Positions 22,384-31,373 of a DNA stretch of 64,000 bases are shown here, piece by piece. Numbering within the stretch: position 1 is the stretch's first letter; each line of letters begins with the position of its first letter. A program made the position numbers and the translations under genes. The notes under the pieces are model-generated. The model searched no databases, was not told the DNA's origin, and saw only the letters and a program-made list of their open reading frames with translations. The DNA is from Pseudidiomarina salinarum. Lineage in GTDB: Bacteria; Pseudomonadota; Gammaproteobacteria; Enterobacterales; Alteromonadaceae. The stretch covers positions 218,283 to 282,282 of the forward strand of contig NZ_JPER01000003.1 of assembly GCF_000753715.1 (NCBI RefSeq), in the 5' to 3' direction.

Positions 22384-22638
22384 TCAGTCCTCCACGTAAC
22401 GGGCGGAAATGCTCTGGCCAAGACTATTGATTCCGTGCACAGACCAGATACCGGTAATCGGGTTCTGAGTAACCCGACCTTTCAGTGTGGCGACATCGCC
22501 GGCATCAAAAATCACCTGTATATCGCAGAAGTGATTCACTTCTTTCCTGAAATCTGGAACCTCCACACTGACCGGCCTTGGTGCGTCCGTTGGTTTTCTG
22601 CGTTTGTACCAGTCCAGTTGTTGAATAACAAAAGTCAT
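22384..22638 (-). CDS. Small conserved protein of unknown function
   Basis: An 84-residue protein with no membrane segment. It begins MTFVIQQLDWYKRRKP and has a possible beta-sheet region (IQVIFDAGDVATLKGRV). The ATG at 22638 follows AAGGGAGCTTCA at the right spacing. It is the first gene of a four-gene run ending with the DksA-like gene. It may also be read from the membrane/XRE pair 58 bases upstream, since no terminator lies between. Confidence 0.65.
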   Translation of the reverse strand: MTFVIQQLDWYKRRKPTDAPRPVSVEVPDFRKEVNHFCDIQVIFDAGDVATLKGRVTQNPITGIWSVHGINSLGQSISARYVED

Positions 22639-22696
22639 TGAAGCTCCCTTGCCGCGCGAACTAATTTTTATCCGGTTCAGCTCAAAGTATAGCTGG

Positions 22697-22888
22697 TTAT
22701 TCGGGGTCGAAAATGTTCTCTATGGTTAAGCCGAACTGTCTGGCGATTTGGAACGCCAGCGGCAGACTGGGATCATATTTGCCGGTTTCTATGGCGTTAA
22801 CGGTCTGGCGCGAAACGCCGAGCGCTTCAGCCAGTTGCGCCTGTGTCAGGTTCCGTTCAGCACGAAGTACTTTGATACGGTTTTTCAA
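22697..22888 (-). CDS. Small XRE-type helix-turn-helix regulator
   Basis: A 63-residue DNA-binding protein made of one HTH: LTQAQLAEALGVSRQTVNAIETGKYDPSLP is typical of the YgzD-like single-domain group. The start is TTG at 22888, which overlaps the TGA of the upstream membrane gene (TTGA) and follows GGAGG by 9 bases. Such regulator and membrane-protein pairs are common and are often autoregulated; the target here is unknown. Confidence 0.88.
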   Translation of the reverse strand: MKNRIKVLRAERNLTQAQLAEALGVSRQTVNAIETGKYDPSLPLAFQIARQFGLTIENIFDPE

Positions 22889-23286
22889 CGATAAGCCCTC
22901 CAGCCCAGTACCAGCGCGCTCAGATAGCTGATTACCATCACCACAACCACGGGGTTCGGCCAGCCATCAAAAGACCAACCCGCTTGTTCCGCCAGCACTT
23001 TCACTGGCCAGACAATAAATCCGGCGATCAGCGCCGCTGCCAGTGCTTTTAATTCGATAGCCCGGGCCAGTTCGTCTGCCTGACTCAGGTAATTCCAGTA
23101 CGATTTAGCAAGGCCAATAGCAATTAGTGAAGGCAAAATGATGACTAGCCATTCGATTGCCTGCAGGCTGTCGCCCTGGGTATTAAGAAGGTACTGGCTG
23201 CCGGCAAGTATCAGCAACCAGCTGATAGTCCAGAGAAGTAACGGTTTACGGGTACTAGTTAATGAACGATTTGTGGTTGTAGTCAT
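22885..23286 (-). CDS. Membrane protein paired with the XRE regulator
   Basis: The 133-residue protein has four predicted membrane helices (LLLWTISWLLILAGS, WLVIILPSLIAIGLA, AALIAGFIVWPVKVLA and PVVVVMVISYLSALVLGW) with a charged central loop, QADELARAIELKA. It belongs to the type of small integral proteins encoded with XRE regulators, but no function is known. Its TGA overlaps the TTG start of the regulator gene. The probable promoter lies 47-75 bases upstream. Confidence 0.7.
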   Translation of the reverse strand: MTTTTNRSLTSTRKPLLLWTISWLLILAGSQYLLNTQGDSLQAIEWLVIILPSLIAIGLAKSYWNYLSQADELARAIELKALAAALIAGFIVWPVKVLAEQAGWSFDGWPNPVVVVMVISYLSALVLGWRAYR

Positions 23287-23332
23287 GTCAATGTTCCTTG
23301 TTATTAAGTCAATGAAGCTTGACTTTGCGCTC

Positions 23333-23361
23333 AGCTTAGCGCCGGTGCTTTAGCGTGTCAA
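23333..23361 (-). promoter_or_regulatory. Candidate promoter and operator of the membrane/XRE pair
   Basis: Read on the minus strand, TTGACA (23361-23356) and TAAGCT (23338-23333) are 17 bases apart. The outer flanks contain CTTGAC and GTCAAG as an inverted pair (23318-23323, 23357-23362), so the regulator could bind here. Pattern-based only. Confidence 0.4.
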
Positions 23362-23474
23362 GCGTGTTTTACATTTTAACTGATTAAGCGATACGGCTAT
23401 CGGTCTCTCACTTAGTGTCTATACTGTTAATTCTACGGCAAAATTTAGCTGTCAACGCGTTGCAAGGGATGACA

Positions 23475-25028
23475 ATGGTGAGACGACTAAGCGGACTATC
23501 AGCGCTACTGCTGGCGTTGTCGCTGGCGGGATGTGAGCTGCCGCCGCGGCAAGGGATTGAGCAAAGCTATGCCCTGCCCACCACTATAACCACAGTAACA
23601 CCGCTGGGAACCGCGGCTGCAGAACAGGCCGCAGAGCATCCTGGCACTTCGGGTATCCATATTCTGGCAGACTCCCGCAAGGCGTTCGCGGCGCGTGTCG
23701 AGTTAGTTCAGGGCGCAGAACGTAGTCTTGACCTGCAGTATTACATCTGGCGACTGGATAATACCGGCAGCATCCTGACCCAGGAGATGGTGAATGCCGC
23801 CGATCGCGGTGTGCGGGTGCGGTTGCTGCTCGACGATTTTGAAACCACCGGGCTTGATGCGCAACTTAGCCGTCTGCATCAGCACCCCAATATCGAGGTG
23901 CGCCTGTTTAATCCCTTCGTGATGCGCTCCCATAAATGGCTGGGCTTTTTTATCGACCTCAGCCGTGCCAACCGACGCATGCACAACAAGACCTTTACTG
24001 TGGATGGCAGCGTGACCATCATCGGCGGTCGTAATATTGCCGATTCCTATTTTGGCGCTACCGATGATTTTCTTTTTTCAGACCTGGATGTGCTGGCAAT
24101 CGGGCCGGTGGTTGATGACGTGCAGCAGGAGTTTGATGCCTACTGGAACAGCGAATCGGCTTATCCGATCGATATCGTGCGCTCGGTAGATAATCCGCTT
24201 GCCGGCTCAGAGCCGGTGGAGGATATTGTCCAACGGTACAGAAGCAACGAGCAGGCAGCAAAATATCTGGAAGCTATTGAGGAGGCACAGTTTTTTGAAA
24301 AGCTGGTTGACCATAAATTAGAGCTGACGTGGGCACCGACCACCATGTTAAGCGACGATCCGCGCAAGGCCCTGGGCGAAGCGCCCGATGGCGGGCATCT
24401 GTATCCCAAACTTGAGAATGTTATTCTGCAAGCGGATCAGCATCTGTATCTGGTGACGCCCTACCTGGTGCCAACCAAATCCGGCGTAAAAGTGCTAACA
24501 CAGCTGGCTGAGCGGGGCGTGGACATCAAGATACTGACCAACTCGCTGGCGGCTACCGACCTGGCGATCGTCCATGCTGGCTATATAAAATGGCGCAAGG
24601 AACTGCTCGGGGCCGGCATCAAAATTTATGAACTGCGGCCTACCGAGATGCAGCTGACTGATGAAGCTGAACCGGCGGGCAACTTCAGCTTGTCGGCGGG
24701 CTCAAGCCTGCATGCGAAAACCACAGCCATCGATGGCGAACAACTTTTTATCGGATCCTTTAACTTTGATCCGCGCTCAGCCAATCTCAATACCGAACTG
24801 GGATTTATTATCGAAAGTCCGGAGCTGGCGGCAGCACTGGAACAGACCTTTGAAACCCGGGTTCCTGCACGGGCTTATGAACTGGTGCTGGACGAGCAAG
24901 GCGAGCTGATCTGGATTGAGCGGAGTGAGCAACAGCTTATCCGCCACCAGACGGACCCTGAAACAAGCTGGTGGCGGCGCACTTACGTGTGGTTAATGTC
25001 GCTACTGCCGATTGACTACTTTTTATGA
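23475..25028 (+). CDS. Phospholipase D-like cardiolipin synthase (ClsC-type) lipoprotein
   Basis: Two HKD motifs are present: HNKTFTVDGSVTIIGGRN and HAKTTAIDGEQLFIGSFNFD. With the two-lobed layout this matches the phospholipase D superfamily, in particular the ClsC (YmdC) group, which joins phosphatidylglycerol with phosphatidylethanolamine to form cardiolipin. The N-terminus has a lipobox (LSLAGC). I use ATG 23475 (MVRRLSGLSALLLA), which has AGGG at the right distance; in-frame ATGs at 23415 and 23469 are less likely. The length is then 517 residues. It is probably attached to the periplasmic side of a membrane. It converges with the OYE gene with a 6-base overlap. Confidence 0.85.
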   Translation: MVRRLSGLSALLLALSLAGCELPPRQGIEQSYALPTTITTVTPLGTAAAEQAAEHPGTSGIHILADSRKAFAARVELVQGAERSLDLQYYIWRLDNTGSILTQEMVNAADRGVRVRLLLDDFETTGLDAQLSRLHQHPNIEVRLFNPFVMRSHKWLGFFIDLSRANRRMHNKTFTVDGSVTIIGGRNIADSYFGATDDFLFSDLDVLAIGPVVDDVQQEFDAYWNSESAYPIDIVRSVDNPLAGSEPVEDIVQRYRSNEQAAKYLEAIEEAQFFEKLVDHKLELTWAPTTMLSDDPRKALGEAPDGGHLYPKLENVILQADQHLYLVTPYLVPTKSGVKVLTQLAERGVDIKILTNSLAATDLAIVHAGYIKWRKELLGAGIKIYELRPTEMQLTDEAEPAGNFSLSAGSSLHAKTTAIDGEQLFIGSFNFDPRSANLNTELGFIIESPELAAALEQTFETRVPARAYELVLDEQGELIWIERSEQQLIRHQTDPETSWWRRTYVWLMSLLPIDYFL

Positions 25029-26159
25029 CGGCCGGGCGAGTGGATCCTGCTCGTCGAGCGATGGATAATCGGTATAGCCGCGCTCATCGCCGCCATAAAA
25101 GGTGTCAGAGTCCCAGTCGTTCAGTTCGGCATTTTCGCGGAAGCGACGCGGTAGATCCGGGTTGGCAATAAAAGGTCGCCCGAAGCTGACCAAATCACAG
25201 CGGCCTTCGGTGATGCGCTGGCGCGCCTCTTTGGCATCGTATTCGCCGTTGGCGATGTAGACGCCTTTAAAGCCGGTTTGTATGGCCATAATTACGTCTT
25301 CTGGCCGATCGTCCGCATGATTGCCCTGAAATGAATCTTCTACCACTTCAATGAAAGATATACCAAGATCATCCAGGCGTTTCGCCAGCAGCCCGTAAGT
25401 TGCTACCGGATCATCATCTTTCATGTCATTAAAGCTACCGGTAGGGCTTACGCGAATGCCCACATTCTCCTTGCCCCACACATCAACAACGGCTTCAACA
25501 ACCTCAAGCGGCAGGCGTAAGCGGTTCTCGACCGAGCCGCCATATTTATCAGTACGTTCGTTGCTGCCGCTGCGGAGAAACTGATCCAGCAGATAGCCGT
25601 TAGCGGCATGTAACTCCACGCCGTCAAAGCCGGCGTCGCGGGCATTTTTAGCGCCCTGCCGGAACTGCTCTACAATATCGGGGATTTCTTCCGTTTTAAG
25701 TGCCCGCGGTTCGGGGATATCCACCATACCGGAATCTTTGCTGGTGTACGTTTGCGCGCCTTTCGGCTGGATCGCTGAGGGCGCCACCGGCTGTTGGCCG
25801 TCGGGCTGCAGGTCGGGGTGCGAAATCCGCCCAACGTGCCAGAGCTGCAGATAAATCCGGCCACCGGCTGCATGTACCGCATCGGTTACCTTGCGCCAGC
25901 CCTCGATCTGCTCCTGTGAGTGAATGCCCGGGGTAAAAGCATAGCCTTTGCCCTGCGGGGATACCTGGGTGGCCTCGGCGATAATAAAGCCGGCACTGGC
26001 GCGCTGCCGGTAATACCGGGCATTCATCTCAGTCGGCACATCACCGGGCTGGCTTGCGCGGGATCGCGTCAGTGGTGCCATAATGATACGGTTGCGCAAC
26101 TTCAGCGTGCCAAATTGCAGCGGTTGAAATAATGGATCGTCCGGTACCTCTACAGTCAT
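25023..26159 (-). CDS. Old Yellow Enzyme family NADH:flavin oxidoreductase (NemA-like alkene reductase)
   Basis: This is a 378-residue FMN-dependent TIM-barrel oxidoreductase of the OYE class. Visible are NRIIMAPLTRSRA, LQLWHVGRISHPDLQPDG, the active-site pair HAANGYLLDQFL (His/Asn substrate ligands), GSVENRLRLPLEVVEAV and the FMN phosphate loop DLVSFGRPFIANPDLP. Members reduce activated C=C bonds and nitro compounds; E. coli NemA is the nearest well-known model. It is divergent from the ABM-domain gene. Confidence 0.92.
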   Translation of the reverse strand: MTVEVPDDPLFQPLQFGTLKLRNRIIMAPLTRSRASQPGDVPTEMNARYYRQRASAGFIIAEATQVSPQGKGYAFTPGIHSQEQIEGWRKVTDAVHAAGGRIYLQLWHVGRISHPDLQPDGQQPVAPSAIQPKGAQTYTSKDSGMVDIPEPRALKTEEIPDIVEQFRQGAKNARDAGFDGVELHAANGYLLDQFLRSGSNERTDKYGGSVENRLRLPLEVVEAVVDVWGKENVGIRVSPTGSFNDMKDDDPVATYGLLAKRLDDLGISFIEVVEDSFQGNHADDRPEDVIMAIQTGFKGVYIANGEYDAKEARQRITEGRCDLVSFGRPFIANPDLPRRFRENAELNDWDSDTFYGGDERGYTDYPSLDEQDPLARPS

Positions 26160-26254
26160 TTGTATCTCCGTAAGAAAACCTACCTGATCAAATAGACCGT
26201 AACGCCTGAAAATTCAAGGCGGTTGGCAGCACTCACAGAACGAATGGAGGGTAA

Positions 26255-26590
26255 ATGAAATACATTTTCGAAGTGCATATTAAAGAGGGCCATAGTGCCG
26301 AAGATTACGCTGCTGCCTGGGTCCGGGCCAGCGAAATTATCCAGCGTGCGCCCGGCGCGCGGGGTACCGAATTACACCGGAAACTGGACGATCCAAAGGT
26401 ATTAATCGCTATTGCCCACTGGGACAGCAAAGCTGATCGCGATGCGATGGAGTCGCGGCATAACGAGGAAGTGGCAGCGATTATCCGCGCGGCGGCTGAG
26501 TTCTGTGAGATCCGGCCTATTGGTGAGTTTGCGGAGCCGGACTGGGTGGTCAGGCCGGCGAATCCACCGGCTGACTCGAGTGCGTGGTAA
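26255..26590 (+). CDS. ABM-domain (dimeric ferredoxin-like barrel) protein
   Basis: The 111-residue protein shows the alternating pattern of antibiotic-biosynthesis-monooxygenase-type domains: YIFEVHIKEGHSAEDYAAAW, a central APGARGTELHRKL and VLIAIAHWDSKADRDAM. Members form dimeric alpha-beta barrels and act as small oxygenases or degrade small quinone-like compounds. AATGGAGGG precedes the ATG. It is divergent from the OYE gene, 95 bases away, which suggests joint regulation, although this cannot be shown. Confidence 0.72.
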   Translation: MKYIFEVHIKEGHSAEDYAAAWVRASEIIQRAPGARGTELHRKLDDPKVLIAIAHWDSKADRDAMESRHNEEVAAIIRAAAEFCEIRPIGEFAEPDWVVRPANPPADSSAW

Positions 26591-26593
26591 CCG

Positions 26594-27541
26594 TTATTGC
26601 TGCGCCAGCCCGATCAGATAATCTGCCAGCGCGCCCATGCCGGTTTGTGCCACACCAGCACGCTGCTCAGCGGCCTGGTTATAGTTGGTGTTGGTATTCA
26701 CATCATAAACGTATAACTGACCGTCTTCGGCTTCAATAAACTCAATACCGGCCACATCAATCTGTGCCTGCTGCAGAAAAGTCTGTAGCTGGCTGATGAT
26801 GCTATGGTCGTCAAAGCGATTGGTTATGGTGAATTTATGCTCATTACTCTCCACAGGTTGCTCGGTGGTCGGGCAAAAAGCATCATCCACGCTGCAGACA
26901 TCGGCAGGACACAATTCAAAACCGCCTTCGGTATTCACCTGCACAGTATAAATAAATTCGCGCCCGACAAACTCAGCGCGGGTTATATAAGGCGCTTTGG
27001 GCTGAATATACTCCTGTAGCAGCCAGATCCCGTCCAGGGGTTCTTCATATTCAGGACCATCGATAAATCGTTGCAGCGCGGCCCGCGAGTCAAAGCGGGT
27101 CACACCCAGGCCTTTTCCGCCGCGGTTTGGTTTCAGTATGAGGGGCCAGTAGCCGAAATTTTCAGCCGCCGCTATAAGCTCTTCCCGGCCCACCACTGCG
27201 TGGGTTGCCGGTACTTGCAAGCCAGCGCGCTCAAGGGCTGCGTACTGAGATAACTTACAGACCTCCAGCGCCAGCGCCGGAGTACCGTTAACCACAGTAG
27301 CGGGATGCTGCTGCAGCCAGGTCAGTGCCATGCGGGTAAGTTCCGGTGCGAAGCGGTGCCCACGGGTGTGGGATGAAGCGCTCATGCGGTTGTAATAAAC
27401 AGCATTGGCAGGGACTTGGTTATAAGGCACCTTGCCGGTATCTAAAAACCATTCCTGAGGCGTCACGCCGCGCCCGGAAAAGGCAGCGCGTAGAGGGACA
27501 AGCCATTCTTCGTTTTCATGCATGATGACGATATTGCGCAT
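26594..27541 (-). CDS. ATP-grasp (RimK-like) ligase
   Basis: A 315-residue ATP-grasp protein similar to RimK-type alpha-L-glutamate ligases. The ATP-binding region shows WPLILKPNRGGKGLGVTRFD, then GIWLLQEYIQP, and the metal site near the end is VYDVNTNTNYNQAA. ATP-grasp enzymes of this type join an acid to an amine; the substrate is unknown. I use ATG 27541 (MRNIVIMHEN), with GAGGTG upstream, rather than the in-frame GTG at 27562. It converges with the ABM gene, 3 bases apart. Confidence 0.83.
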   Translation of the reverse strand: MRNIVIMHENEEWLVPLRAAFSGRGVTPQEWFLDTGKVPYNQVPANAVYYNRMSASSHTRGHRFAPELTRMALTWLQQHPATVVNGTPALALEVCKLSQYAALERAGLQVPATHAVVGREELIAAAENFGYWPLILKPNRGGKGLGVTRFDSRAALQRFIDGPEYEEPLDGIWLLQEYIQPKAPYITRAEFVGREFIYTVQVNTEGGFELCPADVCSVDDAFCPTTEQPVESNEHKFTITNRFDDHSIISQLQTFLQQAQIDVAGIEFIEAEDGQLYVYDVNTNTNYNQAAEQRAGVAQTGMGALADYLIGLAQQ

Positions 27542-27655
27542 AGACACCTCGGAGTTTTTCACGAACAGAGCGGGATCATAACGGAAAGCCGTGCTAATTT
27601 AAGAACCATAACGTTATATCTTATAGTCATTTTAGTAATCAGGCGGGCAGATACC

Positions 27656-28687
27656 ATGAAGTGGATGATATATGGAGCATACGGCTATACCGGTGAACTG
27701 ATCAGCCGACATGCAGTGGCTGAGGGGCATAAGCCGGTGCTGGCCGGACGCAACGGCGAAGCAGTCAGAAAACTGGCTGAAGAACTCGACCGTGACTATG
27801 TCGTGGTTAGCCTGGATGAGCCTGGCGCTTTGGAAGCTGCGTTGGCGGATATGGATCTGGTGATTCACTGCGCCGGTCCTTTTGAAGTAACGGCCGAGCC
27901 AATGATCGCCTCTTGTCTGGCAACCAAAACCCACTATCTGGACATTACCGGAGAAATCTCGGTATTTGAGTTTGCTCATGCGTCGCACAAACTGGCTGAA
28001 TCTGCGGGCGTGGTGCTCTGCCCCGGCGTCGGCTTTGACGTGATTCCGACGGACTGTGTTGCGGCACAGCTTAAAGAGCAGCTGCCAGACGCCATCGATT
28101 TAGTGCTCGGCTTTGACTCCTCGTCGCGGATGAGTCGCGGCACCGCACGCACCGGTATGCGTAAGCTTGCTGAAGGCGGCGCGGTCCGCCGTGGAGGCGA
28201 TGTCGTCAATGTGCCGCTGGCCTATCACACCCGGAAGATCGACTTCGGTAACGGCGAAAAGTGTGCGATGACTATCCCGTGGGGCGATGTGGCAACGGCG
28301 TACTACACCACCAGCATTCCAAATATTGAAGTTTATATCCCGGCGTCGCCGCGGCTGATTAAGCGCATGAAACGGATGAACTGGTTCCGCTGGCTATTTC
28401 GCTTTAAGCCGCTGCGCAATATGCTGGAGAAAAATATAGAACAGCAGCCTGCCGGGCCCGATGAAGAAGAACGTGAAAAGGCGGTCACTTATGTTTGGGG
28501 CGAAGCAAAAAATGGCAAAGGGGATAGCAAATCACTGCGGGTTAAAGTGATGAACGGCTATAAGTTAACCAGCCAGGGGGCTGTTGATGTGGCTATGCAT
28601 ATCCTTGAGCAGCGCCCGGCGCCGGGCTATTACACCCCGGCGAAGCTATGCGGAAGTGATTTGATTGACCGCTATAAAATCGAATAA
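27656..28687 (+). CDS. Saccharopine dehydrogenase-like NAD(P)-binding reductase
   Basis: The 344-residue protein has a Rossmann start (WMIYGAYGYTGELISRHAV) and LVIHCAGPFEVTAEPMI and HYLDITGEISVFE segments typical of saccharopine dehydrogenase-like / trans-acting enoyl reductase proteins. The start ATG 27656 follows AGGCGGG; the frame is open for 46 codons upstream but these overlap the divergent gene. The reaction is unknown. The next downstream gene is on the other strand. Confidence 0.85.
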   Translation: MKWMIYGAYGYTGELISRHAVAEGHKPVLAGRNGEAVRKLAEELDRDYVVVSLDEPGALEAALADMDLVIHCAGPFEVTAEPMIASCLATKTHYLDITGEISVFEFAHASHKLAESAGVVLCPGVGFDVIPTDCVAAQLKEQLPDAIDLVLGFDSSSRMSRGTARTGMRKLAEGGAVRRGGDVVNVPLAYHTRKIDFGNGEKCAMTIPWGDVATAYYTTSIPNIEVYIPASPRLIKRMKRMNWFRWLFRFKPLRNMLEKNIEQQPAGPDEEEREKAVTYVWGEAKNGKGDSKSLRVKVMNGYKLTSQGAVDVAMHILEQRPAPGYYTPAKLCGSDLIDRYKIE

Positions 28688-28697
28688 ATAGCGGCAT

Positions 28698-28721
28698 AAA
28701 AAAAGGGGCCCCGAGGGCCCC
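28698..28721 (-). terminator. Intrinsic terminator of the outer-membrane barrel gene
   Basis: Read on the minus strand, GGGGCCC and GGGCCCC form a 7-bp GC stem with a 3-base loop, then seven T residues. There is no T-run on the plus side, so it serves the minus-strand gene ending at 28743. Confidence 0.9.
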
Positions 28722-28742
28722 TTACCGTTTCATAAATCAGAT

Positions 28743-29306
28743 TCAGAAGTGATAGCTCACGCCAAGATTGACGCTTGAGTTTTCACTATCCTGATGGTTG
28801 TAGCCAACATCAAAGCTCCAGACGCCGCGGAAAAACTTAGCGCCAATGCGGGCACCAATATCCGAATCATCGAAAATGTCGATGTGCTGCAGACGAGCAT
28901 CAAGTTCTACCATGTCATTCAGACGATGACGTACACCGGCGGCTAAGCCCCAGCCCGTATCGTCGGTATGCATGAAGCCCGGACTATCGAATTCCACATT
29001 AGTATGGATAGCCGATACCACACCATAGGCATGGGTCTGGCTCGACAGCGCATGGCGATAGCCAAGGCCTATATCATAGTTGTCGAGATCGACGCCCGAC
29101 TCGCTGAAGAAAGCGACAGCGCCTTCAACGAAAACATTTGGGGTAAGCGACCGTGAGAAGTCGGCACCAAAGCCGTCAAAGTCCTCTCCAAAGGAATCAA
29201 CGCGCTGATAGTCGGCAGAAACAAAATCGAACGATGGTGTGTTCTGCGCCATGGCTGGTGCTGATAAAGCTGCAGTAATGGCGCTTGCGATTAATATACG
29301 TTTCAT
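28743..29306 (-). CDS. Outer-membrane beta-barrel protein
   Basis: A 187-residue protein with a signal peptide (MKRILIASAITAALSAPAMA) and alternating amphipathic strands such as YDIGLGYRHAL, TGWGLAAGVRHRL and WSFDVGYNHQ. It ends in phenylalanine (GVSYHF), the usual outer-membrane insertion signal. An eight-stranded barrel of the OmpA/OmpX type is likely. The ligand or role is unknown. It is monocistronic, with its own terminator. Confidence 0.8.
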   Translation of the reverse strand: MKRILIASAITAALSAPAMAQNTPSFDFVSADYQRVDSFGEDFDGFGADFSRSLTPNVFVEGAVAFFSESGVDLDNYDIGLGYRHALSSQTHAYGVVSAIHTNVEFDSPGFMHTDDTGWGLAAGVRHRLNDMVELDARLQHIDIFDDSDIGARIGAKFFRGVWSFDVGYNHQDSENSSVNLGVSYHF

Positions 29307-29502
29307 AAGTACTACTCCTTTTTACGCTGACTAAATGTGCGTACTTCAAACGTAGCATAAATCCAGAAAAGTGAGAAACGACGGGGTGTAAAGAGCAGGT
29401 AAAGCTGCTTTTTTGCTGAATCCCGAATTCTTTCTTATAGTTAACAGGTAGTCTGAAAATCACTTCGCAGAGGAAGAAATCAGAAAAGGAATTGATCGCA
29501 GT

Positions 29503-30351
29503 ATGACATCAGCAAAACGAGCATTGGTAGTCGAAGGAGGGGCAATGCGTGGGGTCTTTGCGGCCGGCGTGCTGGATGCCTTTATGGAGCAGGACTATAA
29601 CCCCTTTGATTTTGCTATCGGCGTATCCGCCGGCTCTACCAACCTGATTGGCTACCTGGCTAAGGAGCATAAGCGCAGCCTGCGCATTCTCACTGAGCAT
29701 GCCCAGAGTTCCAATTTCCTTAACCCCCTTCGCTATCTGACCGGCGGCCATTTTTGTGACGTCGAATGGTTATGGCGCCAATCCTTTGAAGACCTGGAGT
29801 TAGATCTGGAGCACTATATGGCCCGCCAGGTGCCATTATATGTGGTGACCACCCGGGTGGATACTGGCCAGGCCTGCTATATCGAGGTGACCAGGGATAA
29901 CATGCATGACTTGTTCCCGGCGTCCTGCGCGATTCCGTTTATTTACCGTGACTACCCGGAGGTAAACGGTATCCCGATGACAGACGGCGGCGTGGCCGAC
30001 TCGATTCCGGTCGAGAAAGCCTACGAGATGGGCGCACGTGAGATTACCGTGATTTTGTCTCAGTCATTGCGGGTCAGAAAGCAGGTGTATACCTTGCCCG
30101 GCCCGGTTGAAGACTTTCTGCTTAATCACTTGGTACTGCGGCAGGCCATCACCGACCGCCCGGATAAATTTAACCGCAGTCTGGAGTTTATTACCAACCC
30201 GCCCGATGACTGCAAAATACATGTGATCGCACCGCCCGCGGATTTTCGTGTCGGCCGCTTTACCCGTAATCTTGATGCCTTGCATGGGGGCTACGAAATT
30301 GGTCGCAAGCGCGGCTTTGCCTTTCTGGAAGAAGCACAACAGTTCGCTTAG
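29503..30351 (+). CDS. Patatin-like phospholipase
   Basis: The 282-residue protein has the patatin glycine-rich loop (EGGAMRGVFAAGVLDAF), the nucleophile Ser42 in GVSAGS and the catalytic Asp161 in TDGGVADSIP. Members hydrolyse lipids as serine/aspartate-dyad esterases; E. coli YjjU is the nearest type by motif pattern. No signal peptide is visible, so it acts in the cytoplasm or at the inner membrane. The 196-base gap upstream is divergent with the barrel gene and I see no clear operator there. Confidence 0.88.
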   Translation: MTSAKRALVVEGGAMRGVFAAGVLDAFMEQDYNPFDFAIGVSAGSTNLIGYLAKEHKRSLRILTEHAQSSNFLNPLRYLTGGHFCDVEWLWRQSFEDLELDLEHYMARQVPLYVVTTRVDTGQACYIEVTRDNMHDLFPASCAIPFIYRDYPEVNGIPMTDGGVADSIPVEKAYEMGAREITVILSQSLRVRKQVYTLPGPVEDFLLNHLVLRQAITDRPDKFNRSLEFITNPPDDCKIHVIAPPADFRVGRFTRNLDALHGGYEIGRKRGFAFLEEAQQFA

Positions 30352-30404
30352 CCGCTGCGGCAGGGTACAATACCGACCTCATTATACTGCGAAGAGATTA
30401 ATTA

Positions 30405-30752
30405 ATGGCCGATAACCACTCGCCTAATCCGGATTGCCCTCAGTGCGGCTCAGCTTACGCTTATCCAGACGGAACCATGTTGATTTGTCCTGAATGTGCC
30501 CATGAATGGTCACCAGCCGAACCGGCAGGCAGTGATGAGAAAGTATTCCGCGATGCCAATGGCAATGTGCTGCAGGATGGTGACAGCGTAACTGTCATCA
30601 AAGACCTGAAGGTAAAAGGCTCATCGCTGGTAGTGAAAGTGGGGACCAAAGTGAAAGGGATCCGGCTGGTGGACGGAGACCATGACATTGATTGCAAAAT
30701 CGATGGTATCGGGCCGATGAAGCTAAAAACCGAGTTTGTGAAAAAGGTCTAA
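30405..30752 (+). CDS. yjdM: Zinc-ribbon protein YjdM (PhnA family)
   Basis: A 115-residue protein with an N-terminal zinc ribbon (CPQCGS ... CPECAHEW) and a C-terminal beta domain with [14 protein letters not shown] and [22 protein letters not shown], the hallmark of PhnA/YjdM. Despite the name, the family is not the phosphonoacetate hydrolase; its role is unclear. It is single and overlaps the opposing ChaC-like gene by 4 bases. Confidence 0.92.
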   Translation: MADNHSPNPDCPQCGSAYAYPDGTMLICPECAHEWSPAEPAGSDEKVFRDANGNVLQDGDSVTVIKDLKVKGSSLVVKVGTKVKGIRLVDGDHDIDCKIDGIGPMKLKTEFVKKV

Positions 30753-31318
30753 ACCATTAACCGGCGTAGTTCGCGCTCGATGGCAAAAACATGATCGTCC
30801 TGCTCGTCAATCTCTCGCAGCGCCTCGGCCAGCCGCAGTAAGTATTCACTATTTTTCCCGCTCGGGCCTTCTGACCGGGCTATATGACGGGCTATTTCCT
30901 GCTCGTCGGCTTCGCCCAGCCAGGCAGCGTTTGATGCATTGGCAACGTAAACCAGACCTTCGACTGAGCCACCGCCATCTAACCATTCGAACGGCGTAAA
31001 GAAGCGCAGATAGCCATTTTTCTCGCGATGATCCAGGTGCTCAAATACATCAGGCGTTACTTCATAAGCCATTCCGGCGCAGTGGGCATCTTCAACTGGA
31101 ACAAGAGTGGCAACCCGGCCAGGCGCCTGCGGCGTGCCGCGGTGATCGTGAGAGCCCTGCCAGAAGCGCCGCTGCCAGCCGTGAATGCGTGCCGGGCGGC
31201 GCTGCAGGTACGGAAAATCCGCTTTATAAATTAACGAGCCATAACCAAACAGCCAGACCGATTCGAGATGGTCCAGCGGCTGCTGTTGGCGATTTAATTC
31301 AATTGTATTGTGTGACAT
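30749..31318 (-). CDS. Gamma-glutamylcyclotransferase (ChaC-like)
   Basis: The 189-residue protein shows the family opening [11 protein letters not shown] near residue 21 and the catalytic-glutamate region LDHREKNGY. ChaC-type enzymes cleave the gamma-glutamyl group of glutathione to release 5-oxoproline and Cys-Gly. Other segments, such as [18 protein letters not shown] and GRVATLVPV, agree. It lies alone, tail-to-tail with yjdM. Confidence 0.92.
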   Translation of the reverse strand: MSHNTIELNRQQQPLDHLESVWLFGYGSLIYKADFPYLQRRPARIHGWQRRFWQGSHDHRGTPQAPGRVATLVPVEDAHCAGMAYEVTPDVFEHLDHREKNGYLRFFTPFEWLDGGGSVEGLVYVANASNAAWLGEADEQEIARHIARSEGPSGKNSEYLLRLAEALREIDEQDDHVFAIERELRRLMV

Positions 31319-31373
31319 AAGCGCCCGCGTAATAATAATCAGTAAATACTAACAAATTTACGGAGCCATGCCG

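Noticed and set aside
29394..29414. AGCAG/CTGCT hairpin followed by six T residues upstream of the patatin gene
   Set aside because: Only a 5-bp stem, and no gene on that strand ends before it; too weak for a terminator or attenuator call.
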